A DNA stretch of 64,000 bases. Source: Rhynchopus sp. YZ270_cl-10. Lineage: Eukaryota; Euglenozoa; Diplonemea; Diplonemida; Diplonemidae. Positions 40,590 to 49,859 of the stretch are shown in pieces. The stretch's first letter is position 1. Each line of letters opens with the position of its first letter. The stretch spans positions 992,001 to 1,056,000 of the forward strand of contig OZ037874.1 in assembly GCA_964035575.1 (NCBI GenBank), written 5' to 3'. Under the pieces are notes generated by a model. The model was not told the origin of the DNA. It ran no database searches and was given only the letters and a program-made list of their open reading frames with translations. Position numbers and translations under genes: made by a program.

Positions 40590-41230
40590 AGAATCCTAAA
40601 AAACGAGTCGGTATTCCGCAAAAAGGGGTTCTTTGAGTGACTCGTGGTGTAAAAAGCTAGATTTTTACACCGTACCATGAATTTTTTTTAAGTAAGAGAA
40701 AACCGAATGGAGTGGGAACGCTAGTGAGAGCGCAGCGGAAACGATAGTGGGAACGCAACGAGCTTTTTTCATAATGTTTTATTCTTCCCCACAAAATATC
40801 ACGCGCAGAGAAACACTCGTTTTTCACACAGCGCGTCCGTTTGTTTGTTTTTCTCAAACGACACCTTTTTTCAAAATTTTTTACCCCGGTATCACATATG
40901 ATACTGATTTCCATGGATACACATGAAAAGGAGTTCCGTGCTATTCACAGAACTCGATAGGCGATTGAGCTTATCTAACAACAACCAAAACAAAAGAAAG
41001 TACAAAGAAGAGAATAAAAAATGCAGGAAAAATAGACAAAGAGAAAAACAAAGAGATTTTGACAAAGTGAACAATAAAACGCCTGCGGCGCCATTTTATC
41101 TTATTTTCTTTGCTCCGCAAAAAAAAATACAGCTCCCAATGTCTTCCTTTGTCAGCAGTGCTGAATTTTTGGGCGAAAAAACAAGCTGACCCCGATCTTG
41201 AAATCTGGATTCCTGGATAGGACACTAGTT
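40590..41230. mobile_element. Relic of the hAT-MITE family, split by about 400 bases of other DNA
   Basis: GTGGTGTAAAAAGCTAGATT at 40643 and GCCTGCGGCGCCATTTTAT, GCTCCGCAAAAAA, ACAAGCTGACC, TGGATTCCTGGATA at 41080-41220 are the middle and right parts of the 31578/54773 elements in the same order. The termini are missing. DNA from about 40690 to 41075 has no counterpart in the intact copies and is presumably a later insertion. Confidence 0.7.
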
Positions 41231-42577
41231 TTCCACACACAAAAACAATGACTGCCTCACACAAAACCACCGTTTTGGTGGGTGCTGGCTATATAAAACC
41301 CTGCACACAACCACGCGAAAAACCAAAAAAAGGGGGTTTCCCACATATTTCCCCCTTTACTGTACCCCCACCACCCCTATATACATTACTGTCTCGGACG
41401 AAACCAAAAAAAAAAAACTGTACCCCTCCAACACCCCTTCTTAGCATGTAGCCGTGCATTGGTGTACAACACCTTGTTGCGGACTACCCCTTTGAAGGTT
41501 CTTTTCTTCCTAAAAGTTGCTCTTTAAGGGTTCAGGACGAACGACGTCTATACCTTCCGTAGTACAAAGGCTTCGGCCAACATTGAGTACAGACCCGTAA
41601 TTCTCCCTGGTGGGATTACTCGGCGATTGTCGACACAACAAAAAATATCTACCCTAACTGGTGTGGCTGAAGGGAGGGGTGATTCGCACTTCTTGCGCAC
41701 GTTTTGCTCCCCCTCCCGCCCATTCAGCCACACCACTAACAATCTCTTCTAATTGTCAGACTGACAGTACTAAGATTTGAGGCACGCGCTTTGGGGCAAA
41801 CAAAATGGAAAACAAAAAAGCATGATTTGTAATTTGTCTGTTTGATTCACTTTGATTCACTCACACTAACACTAAATGCAGTTTCGCACTTTTTCCACTT
41901 TTTTTATTTCGCCCTTAGCGCACAAACAAAGCCCCAATCTTGTTTATGCACACTGTCACCTAATATATGCACACAACTGTCATCACCCCTATTTATTATC
42001 TAAGTTTTCGTAAAACCCCCCTTTTCAACGAAGCAGTATCACAACACATTTCTGCATTTGACTCAACCAAAAAGCTTTTGTAAGCATTGTAAGCACGATA
42101 GGGTTACACAGTAATTGTTGGTACGCCTCGCCACATGGCACCTGCCCTCTTGCTTAGTTTTTGTTGTTGTGCTACATAGCGGGGTTCCACTAGGGGGTAC
42201 AGTTTTTCTTTTCCTCTTGGGCGCACACCTCCCCCCAAGGTGTGGCAGAGCCTCGTGACTCTGGGCTGACAGTTTTTTGTTTTGTTTTTCTTTGTAACGG
42301 CAGAATTCTCCCATGTTCCAGTATGTTTCCCTGCAGGCAGAGGTGTAAGCTTCTCCGATGATGACCTACTAAGTAGGTCATACGCACCAACGTGTTTTAA
42401 TGATATTATGTATGTGCGTGTGAATAATAATCAATTGTGGGATGCCATCCCGTCTTGCCTATTGTGTGACGACAGATGTCATGCCTCTTGCAGCTCATTC
42501 AAGACCGCATGAAAAAAGATCTTTTTTTATTTCCGACTTTCCCCCTCACCACAACCTACTTACCACCGATAACTGAT
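41231..42577. other. Intergenic DNA upstream of the U-box gene
   Basis: No gene or element called. A perfect 17-base palindrome, GACCTACTAAGTAGGTC, lies at about 42363. Confidence 0.45.
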
Positions 42578-42676
42578 GACATGACAAGACTAAAAAATGA
42601 CAAGACCTCCCACAAAATGCCGTTAGGTCCCTGTCATTTGACAGGGGTCTTGTCATTTATTTAGTCTTGTTATGTA
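42578..42676. repeat. Inverted repeat in the U-box promoter region
   Basis: CATGACAAGACTAAAAAATG and AATGACAAGACC are matched in reverse by GGTCTTGTCATT and TTAGTCTTGTTATG. The loop contains its own stem, CCCTGTCATTTGACAGGG. It ends 72 bases before the ATG. Either a small MITE or a cis-regulatory cruciform. Confidence 0.8.
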
Positions 42677-42747
42677 ACTACTCTCCCCTTGCCATTGCTC
42701 ATACTCTCACTACACCCATATTTCCTTCAGTTTCAAATAAAATAAAA

Positions 42748-43410
42748 ATGGCACTTCCGATGATGGCATGGGTTGGGATCACAGTTGGAACTGTTGTGTT
42801 GGTGATTTGTGTTGTGCTTGCGTGCTTTCTGTATAGGGCATCTAAATGGCAGGCAGGCGCAGAAGCTGCTGCGGCTGAGCTGCGTGCAGTGCCGAAGGCT
42901 TTGGACGACAACTCGCCGGATGTGGCGATTACGATTCCGCGGCTGGTGTACCCTCAGCCGGTGATGGTGCCGGATGTGCTGTCGTTGTCTCGGAGCGCGA
43001 ACACTAACCACACTACCGAGGCTCCTTCACCTATGGCTGGGTCTGGGACAAACGTTGCACCAACACACTTCACGTCCGAGGACTTCGCTCACAACGCCCC
43101 TTCCCATATGATCTGCCCCATCTCCCTGCAAGTCATGCGCAACCCTGTGAGCTGTACCTGCCCGCACACCCACACCTTTGAACGTCTGTTCCTCCAAATC
43201 CATCTGCGCCGCCAGGCAACATGCCCCATGTCACGTACCCCACTTCTCATGTCCGAGGTAAAGCCTGATGCAGAACTGAAACAGCAGATCACCGAGTACC
43301 TGGCAGAGGAGATGCAGAGGCTGTGTAGGGAGGCAGGGAAGGGTGGGGAGGAGGAGGAGGAGGAGGAGGAGGGGGCTGGAGACATGGAGGTGGAGGAGGA
43401 GGAGGAGTGA
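42748..43410 (+). CDS. Membrane-anchored U-box E3 ubiquitin ligase
   Basis: 220 residues from the ATG at 42748; an upstream in-frame codon at 42667 would extend it through poor leader sequence and precede a TTTCCTTCAG acceptor-like site, so I prefer the later start. A transmembrane helix spans about 5-27 (MMAWVGITVGTVVLVICVVLACFLY). After a Ser/Pro linker the U-box runs from about 119 to 190: HMICPISLQVMRNPVSCTC, then a Thr-x-Glu-Arg helix, then CPMSRTPLL. U-box domains recruit E2 enzymes without zinc. The extra Cys/His residues (SCTCPHTHTFER) are unusual but the spacing is that of a U-box, not a RING. The C-terminus is Glu-rich. Likely role: ubiquitination at an intracellular membrane. Confidence 0.9.
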   Translation: MALPMMAWVGITVGTVVLVICVVLACFLYRASKWQAGAEAAAAELRAVPKALDDNSPDVAITIPRLVYPQPVMVPDVLSLSRSANTNHTTEAPSPMAGSGTNVAPTHFTSEDFAHNAPSHMICPISLQVMRNPVSCTCPHTHTFERLFLQIHLRRQATCPMSRTPLLMSEVKPDAELKQQITEYLAEEMQRLCREAGKGGEEEEEEEEGAGDMEVEEEEE

Positions 43411-44963
43411 TCGTTTTTGTTATTTTTTTATTTATTTTTTTTTGCCGCTGCTTTGAAAGATGGGATGTGTGTTCTGGGTGTGCATCGTTAGGAGATGTGT
43501 GCACATTTGAACCAATTTCAAATTTTCTATATTTTATGTTACCATACAACTGCTCAATGCCCTTTCAAGAGGCCGTGAGCTTGTTTTCTTTTTGTTTTTT
43601 TTTTTTACACATTGTATCTCTGCCAGCGTCCGCCGATAAACGGTGAGGCGTTTGCATTTTTTTTCTCTATCTCGGTTCTGTCTCAAAAAAAAAGCCAAGG
43701 GTTAGCCTTGCCACGAGAAAACAACAAAATAAGCACAAAATTAAATAGAGCGTGCTGTGAGTGAGGTGGCTTTTTTTTGTGTTTTTATTTATATTTTTTT
43801 TTAGTGATACAAAGTTCCTCTTCACCTGGAGGAGTGTTCCACACGACAGGCCACGTGAGGGTATTTCGAGGACGTTGTCAATTTTTCAAGACTCTTTTTA
43901 GATGCGTTTTTGTGCACACACACAAAGAGGCAAATATATAATTCTCTCTTTTTAAGGGGTGACTGAGGCTGGCTTAGGCTCGTCTCATGATACCCCTTTT
44001 TATTGCAAGGTGACTAAGCAACAAGATGGCTTAGGTTGTCATATCCTCATCCTCATCCTCATCACTTTTCTTATAAAAAAAAAAACTTATAAATTTTTCT
44101 TTCCTTTTTTTGTTCTTGTTGCCTTTTTTCCCCTTCTTTGGTTTTCCTTCCTCTCTCCCACTGCGAAAATTCTCTTTTTCGTGCCAGTACCCCTTTCATG
44201 GATGAGGTGTTGTTGCACGAAAAACAAAAAATTGGGGGCAACAATATTGGAGCATACCATTGGTAAGCAATGGTATTTCTATGAAAAAGGTGAGTGACGA
44301 CACCTCCCCCCTTTTTTTGCCAGTTGTGTGTACGTTTAGGAAAGGCAACTTCCTCTTTAGCCCCGCCGACTCCATTTTCTTGGAACTTCCAGGACCGTAC
44401 ATGCTTCGTTCCCTAAAAAAGGATTGGTAAAAAAAAAAGTAAAAAAAAAAAAACAAAAAAAAAAAACACACTTCTTCATCTGTGCTTTGAACATCTTACG
44501 CAAAGCGGTCATATTGTTATGCAATGTTTTTTTTTTGCGCCCCCTTCACCCCGCATGGCGAGGGTAGAAAATCCGTTTTATTTATAAAAGCAATTATCGG
44601 GGTGCTTTGTAAGACACATATCATGTGTGGGTGGATCATCTAAGGACACCGTGCTAAGTGCACTTACCTTCCCCACCCATTTTTCTTTCTCCCATCGCTG
44701 CCAAATAACGCAGCTAGTTAAAGCCTTATGTATTTGTCTGATGCACGAATACTTCAAAATAAAAAAGCTACTTTCTTAACCTTGCCATACAGGCAGAGGG
44801 GGTGATGGCATCATCCCGCACAGCTCTGTGCAACGAAGAGGTGATGCTCACTTTCAGACGTACTGGCCAAGGAGACCCAGCAGCATCGTGTTGCACCAAA
44901 CCATCACATCAGATAATCCCCAACCCCGAATTATCAAAAAAAAAAAACTGTGACACACTCAAA
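43411..44963. other. Intergenic DNA between U-box and first GT32 gene
   Basis: No gene seen. GTCCGCCGATAAACGG...GCGTTTGCA motif at 43627-43660. Two hairpin motif copies at 43958-43989 and 44009-44046, the second with an 11-base GACTAAGC/GCTTAGGT stem. Microsatellite-like TCATCC repeats at 44043-44062. Leader of the GT32 gene at 44790-44963. Confidence 0.5.
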
Positions 44964-46559
44964 ATGATTAAAGACTTACAGAAGATCCTGCTGACTGTAG
45001 TCATAACTGCGTCGGGTCTCATGATGTTGCACTATGCGTCCAACAAAGTAATTCGTGTCGAGCGGGTCGAGGTGCCTGTGCCAGTGCCTGTTCCGGTGCC
45101 TGTGGAGGTGCGTGTGCCAGTGCCTGTAGAAGTGCCTGTTGAAAATCCTCAGAAACCACAACTCTGCCGCCAGCACGGTGCCTGTGGGATAGAAGACATG
45201 CAGCTTGCGTATGAAGGACACTACTTTGGCCTGCAGCAGTGCTATGCTTGGAGTGACCGCGATCAAGTAAACGTGCCTGCCCGTGTCGTGTACGAAAGTT
45301 TGAATGAGAAGCACTTCCACCGCCTGCTTGCTGCGTACGAGATTCTCGAAGACCTGATTCAAGAGTGTTTGGGTGAGATGCCAGATCCCAACCAGATGGA
45401 GCGTGTGCTCCTGAGGTTGCGCCACCCACTTCCTCCCATGAAGCTTCCCAAGGACCTGGGTGAGTACGCCAGGTACCTGCCCGGAGAGACCGTCCCCGGG
45501 AGAGCAAAGAAGTTTGTGCACACAACGGCAAAGTCTACCTGCGTGGGGACGTTCCACAACCACCTCTCCTCCTGGCACGCAGTCGACCCCGACCAGCAAG
45601 TTGTGTTCTGGACAGACGACGCGCTGAACCGATTCGTGGATCGGTTCTTCAAGTACTCAAAGTTCAGCGCCTTCATGCGCCGTGTGCGTCACATTAACGG
45701 CCGTCAGCAAGGTGTGATGATTGCTGACCTCTTCCGCTCACTGTTGGTGCTTGTGTTTGGTGGGATCTACTCGGACACAGACTTCCTTGTGTCACGTCCT
45801 TGGGAGGACCTCTTTGACAAGTACGACGTGCTTGCGGCACACGAGGAGCTCACCCCGACGAACGAGCAGTTGACAAGAGAGAACTGGCGTCCGGGGATGC
45901 GTGCGATTTATGGAGGAAGCTTCTTCATGATGGCGCACAAGCCAGGTCTGTCGTACTGGGTGAACTATGTGAACCACGCAGTCGACGAGCTGAACCGCAA
46001 GTCCAACATGGAACTTGCGCACTGCAACCCGGTGTTTTGCTCGGGTCCGAAGATGACTGCAGACCGACACTACGAGTTCATGGCATCGTACCCGGAAAAC
46101 GAGACCAAGCGTGTTGCAATCCTTGACATCGAGAAGGAGTTCTTCGACGTTACAGGGATGAAGCACCGCGGCCACTGCAGCTGGTGTGATGTGCCCAAAG
46201 AGCCTTCCTTTGACATCCGTGCTGCCATTCCCTCCCCCGCACTGGTGTTCCCACCTGGCACGCTTTCTGAGCGGGAGTGTCCGTACGAGGCTGGGCTGAA
46301 GGCAGTCTTCGAGCCTGAAGACGGCAACTGGGGGAAGCCTGCGGTGATGGAGATGGACGAGGAGCTGAAGAACAGGAACTCCCAGTACCCCAGTTTCAAG
46401 TTGTCTGACAGGATTCCAGCCACCCCCGAGCCTGCACCACCCACCCCCGAGACTGAAGTACCAACACCACCAGCACAGCCGGAGATGAAGCCTGAGGAGA
46501 AGGAAGCCACCCCACCAACAGAACCAGCACAAGAAGCGAAACCTGACCAACAGTCGTAA
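44964..46559 (+). CDS. GT32-type Golgi glycosyltransferase, paralog 1
   Basis: 531 residues from the ATG at 44964, chosen because its start (MIKDLQKILLTVVITASGLM) aligns with the starts of paralogs 2 and 3; an in-frame ATG at 44802 would add 54 unrelated residues. Residues 9-27 are a type II signal anchor. A Val/Pro stalk built of PVPV units follows. CRQHGACGIEDMQLAYEGHY opens the lumenal domain. The catalytic region has LLVLVFGGIYSDTDFLVSRPW with the DxD metal/sugar-nucleotide motif at Asp271/Asp273, and later GGSFFMMAHKPG. These features match the DXD sugar-binding region of OCH1/GT32 enzymes that add hexose from nucleotide sugars. The tail from ~475 is Pro/Glu/Thr-rich. Donor and acceptor cannot be read from sequence. 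The 3' flank 46580-46660 is shared with paralog 2. Confidence 0.92.
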   Translation: MIKDLQKILLTVVITASGLMMLHYASNKVIRVERVEVPVPVPVPVPVEVRVPVPVEVPVENPQKPQLCRQHGACGIEDMQLAYEGHYFGLQQCYAWSDRDQVNVPARVVYESLNEKHFHRLLAAYEILEDLIQECLGEMPDPNQMERVLLRLRHPLPPMKLPKDLGEYARYLPGETVPGRAKKFVHTTAKSTCVGTFHNHLSSWHAVDPDQQVVFWTDDALNRFVDRFFKYSKFSAFMRRVRHINGRQQGVMIADLFRSLLVLVFGGIYSDTDFLVSRPWEDLFDKYDVLAAHEELTPTNEQLTRENWRPGMRAIYGGSFFMMAHKPGLSYWVNYVNHAVDELNRKSNMELAHCNPVFCSGPKMTADRHYEFMASYPENETKRVAILDIEKEFFDVTGMKHRGHCSWCDVPKEPSFDIRAAIPSPALVFPPGTLSERECPYEAGLKAVFEPEDGNWGKPAVMEMDEELKNRNSQYPSFKLSDRIPATPEPAPPTPETEVPTPPAQPEMKPEEKEATPPTEPAQEAKPDQQS

Positions 46560-46675
46560 ACACACTGTCTTTGGGAATAAAAGGTAACAAGGGTTTTCTG
46601 CTCTGAGGTAGCATATGGTGTATATGTCTGGTACGGCTCTGATGCTCTTTCCCCCTCTCTCTCTTTTTGTTTCAA

Positions 46676-46712
46676 GATGACTAAGCAAGAGGCTTCGGAT
46701 CATCTAAAAAAC
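46676..46712 (+). repeat. Dispersed hairpin motif downstream of GT32 paralog 1
   Basis: GATGACTAAGCAAGAGGCTT followed by CGGATCATCTAAAAAAC and T-rich DNA, 117 bases after the stop. GATGA/TCATC and TAAGC/GCTT pair. Confidence 0.6.
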
Positions 46713-47237
46713 TTTTCTTTTTTTTAATCTTCCTTCGACCCCTGGGTTACAGCCCAGGGTGGTCAGGCAGGGTCCTAGGTATAGGGGAAAAGGTGCGAAA
46801 TGGGGTCCCTCCTCACAAGAGAATTTTTTGCTACCCAAAATCTCAATTTCCCGTACAAATCGTAGCGAACGGAAAAAGTAGCGTGCGCCTGCGGCGCAAT
46901 ATTGCAACTCACCCTTTCTCATGACAGAGTTTAGCAAAAATGTGCAATTTTAAGGGCGATTTTTTATGGTGCGTACTGTGGCTTCGCCATTCGTTGGGAA
47001 TCGGATTATCCCTCTCCATTATGCGAAGGATGTCCTCGACTTGACATTACGTATGGGTAGCGATCAATTATTTGGCGCTGTTGTGGGGTGGCAAATTTTC
47101 CGCGCGCAGCGCGGACTTTATTATTTTTATTTTTCCAAAGCTCCTTTTCCGTTTTCTTTTTTCTTTTTTCTTTTCTTTTTTGGACCTAGAAGCCTGGGTA
47201 AGGTGGTTTTCTTTTTTTGTTTTGTTTTCTTTGTTTA

Positions 47238-47620
47238 CAATGAAGTGCTCTCTGGGGTTCGATAACCCGCGGAGAACCAGTGCTTGCGTCCGGGAGTTTG
47301 CACGTTTCACTTCTCTTTGTTTTTGGTTTTGTTTTTTTTTTCAATTCCGTTTTTCTTACCATTTATATTTTTACATAATTAGTGCTTTCGGACATTTGGC
47401 CAACGACCTGTCAGCGACCTGCCAATATCGGGGGAGAGTCTCTTTTGTGGATATCCCCCCTGTGTCAGCGACCTGTCACTATCGACGACCCCCCGGAGCA
47501 CTAATAATAGTTTCAGAACAGTGCCTGCGTCTGCCGGTGTACGGTGAGGACTGGCACTGTTCAACTTTTACGTTTTTTTTTTTTTTTTTTTTTTTTTTTA
47601 CGTTTGTGGCAAGGCAACAT
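47238..47620 (+). repeat. Dispersed repeat with GACCTGTCA units, copy 2
   Basis: Same order of blocks as 27568-27775: AATGAAGTGCTCTCTGGGG, ACGACCTGTCAGCGACCTG, TATCGGGGGAG, CCCCGGAGCACTAATAATAG. This copy also contains two TGC(C/T)TGCGTC motifs (47280 and 47520) and ends in a T-run. Confidence 0.75.
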
Positions 47621-47763
47621 GAAAGAATGTCTGTGGTGTGAACAATGCATATTATTATGCATACAACCTTCGAACCGAACTTTACTTTATATCATTTTTT
47701 TTTTTTTATATATACTATAATATAGCCTCCTAGTATACCTTCTATTCAGTAGAATAGTTAGTA

Positions 47764-48154
47764 CCGTAATCGTAAGAATTCTGGGACGTAAAAATGTCCC
47801 AAGTTTCAGATTTTCCCCCAATTGTCCCAGTTTTGTTACGTCCCAGAATTGTTCGGGCGGCTTTCCGGGTACTTGTCAATTTTTTGGGGGTGTGGGTGGT
47901 GGGGTGCGGCTGGTTGGCGGAGGGATCATAACCGGCCCAAGTATGTATTTTTTTGTTTGTTGGACATGTTTGGGTTTGCACCTAAGTGCATGGGTGAGGG
48001 AGGGGGGAAGGTCACACAGACAATTCTGGGACGTAAATATACTGGGACGTAAAAATGTCCCAAGTTTAAAAAAGCCCAAAATGTCCCAGTTTTGTTACGC
48101 CCCAGAATATTTACGTCCCAAAAAATTTACGCCCCAGCATTCTTACGATTACGG
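47764..48154. mobile_element. MITE with TA target site
   Basis: Terminal inverted repeats CCGTAATCGTAAGAATTCTG / (complement) CAGCATTCTTACGATTACGG are flanked by TA on both sides. Sub-terminal blocks CTGGGACGTAAAAATGTCCC appear at both ends. 391 bases, no coding frame. The TA target and size suggest a Tc1/mariner-related MITE. Confidence 0.85.
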
Positions 48155-48186
48155 TATATGAAATAATTATATAGTTTCTCCAGGGG

Positions 48187-48313
48187 GAAATTGAAGCTTT
48201 ATTCCCTCGAGGGGGTGTCAACTCCCAGGTTTTGGATTCCCGAGCCGAGAGGGAAATCCGAATCCGAGGGAGTTAGCACTCCCCAAGGGGAAAAAATCAA
48301 TGCAGGATTCCCA
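48187..48313. repeat. Fold-back with GC hairpin apex
   Basis: Arms around GAAATTGAAGCTTTATTCCC and GGGGGTGTCAACTCCC with an imperfect complement at 48276-48313. Apex GGATTCCCGAGCCGAGAGGG. Relative of the element at 35261-35407. Confidence 0.7.
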
Positions 48314-48668
48314 AGAGTTTGTAATTTTATTGCCTCCAAATATATGCCGAAAGCCACAATTTTAGGTTCGCTTGGACCCACTGTGCGTGTACATCTGTTC
48401 GTGGATGCTTGGGATGCCGTACACAAGGTCAAGGTGAACTAAGTATGAGAGGCTTAGGACAATATTTGGAGTCAATTAATAGTAATTTCGCATTAACGGG
48501 TGCGTTTTATTGCGGATGGAAATTGGGTCCACCCTTCACACACCCGTAATATAGCATTCGTAAATGTGTGGCTCACTGTACTGCTTTTTACCTATACAAG
48601 GTGACTAAGCACGAGAGACATTAGACTTTTCTTTTTATTTTGTTTCCTCCTTTTTGTTTGAAAGATGT

Positions 48669-49460
48669 GTGCACATGAGGGGCACCTTCATCTTTCAAAG
48701 ATTTTTTGTTGTGTTTTGAAATGCAGCATTTTTAGAGAACGATAAACCTTCCTGCGCATAACATTGAAGTGTTTGTGCAGCACAGATGTGCCCCGCAGCT
48801 CAGTGAATGATTCTATTGCTATCGTTTGTGTGCGTAACTGTGTTGTCTGACGAACTGATGTTGGGAATACCAGCATGAGGACGTACGTCTCAGCATAGTT
48901 ACGACACACGGTGTATTGTTTTTGATATCACCATGTGAACGATGACGAAAACACCTCTTGCCCCGCAGCTCTATCAGTGATGTTTCTATTATCGAATAGG
49001 CACACTGTCACGAAAGGGATTTGCATTTCACGTCAACTATCGTTCTGCGTAACTGTGTTGTCTGACGTACTGATGTTGGGAATGCCAGCATGAGGACGTA
49101 CGTCTCAGCATAGTTACGACACACGATTTATTGTTTTTTGAACAATCACGAAAAAAAAAAAAATACAATCATCACAACGCATGCGGAAAAAATGCAACAT
49201 TCATATTAGGATTTGGGTGTGCTCCGTCATGTATTGTGGCAAAAAATGGAGCCCACCCACCCTCTCCTCGTTAGGTGCGTAGTTCAGTGTTTTCTGTTTC
49301 TGTTCCTTTGTATCCCATGATGAAGATGCCAACCCTGGGCGTCACAGATTGCTCAGTTCACAAAGGTTATCTCTTTGTGGGTTGCGAAGGAATGCTGGCC
49401 ACCTGGAAAACAACAAACTATTCCCCTTTCGAGGGTAATGTGTATTGGTTGGACACAGTA
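48669..49460 (+). repeat. GT32-array flank repeat, copy 1
   Basis: Includes TTTTAGAGAACGATAAACC, CTTCCTGCGCATAACATTG, AACTGTGTTGTCTGACG and the block CCAACCCTGGGCGTCACAGA...GGCCACCTGGAAAACAACAA near its end. The same series is found at 53304-53893 and 60045-60575. This copy has an internal duplication: the ACTGTGTTGTCTGACG block occurs at 48837 and 49054. Confidence 0.9.
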
Positions 49461-49859
49461 TTTTCCCCAGTTATTTTATTTTCAAAATAGCTGCCCCTTC
49501 CCCATTTTTCAGTGTGAACATCCGCCGGGCATCCGGCCGAGGTGTTTTTGCACTTTAAACTTCTCTTTGGTTTCTTTTTGTTCCGGATGCAACCAGAACA
49601 ATATCAAAAAAAACTCCCCCGCTCACCTCTACCTTACAATTGTCCGCATTAAAATCCAAAATTCAAAATCCCTTTTGTGCAAATCCCTAAGGCAAAGCCT
49701 TAGCAAGCGAGGAGCCTTAGCGCGAGGACTACTCTCAAAATACATTAGGACAGACTTCATAACGGCAGCATCATTTTACACCAAACCACAGATTATCAAC
49801 TCCGCATTGACAAAAAAAATAACACATCGTAAATACTAATCTTGTGAGCACAGTTCAAA
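49461..49859. promoter_or_regulatory. Leader region of GT32 paralog 2
   Basis: A GCGTTTGCAC-type motif (49516-49570) is followed by A/C-rich DNA. A small hairpin, AAGGCAAAGCCTT and neighbours, lies at about 49690-49715. A GTGAGCACAG lies 6 bases before the ATG and could be a splice acceptor. Confidence 0.4.

Noticed and set aside
44802-44963. Upstream extension of GT32 paralog 1
   Set aside because: The 54 added residues have no counterpart in the paralogs and would bury the signal anchor that all three share.
45792-46703. 303-codon minus-strand frame, and similar antisense frames in all three GT32 genes
   Set aside because: They overlap strongly conserved GT32 domains on the + strand and contain no recognisable domain. 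They arise from GC-rich third positions.
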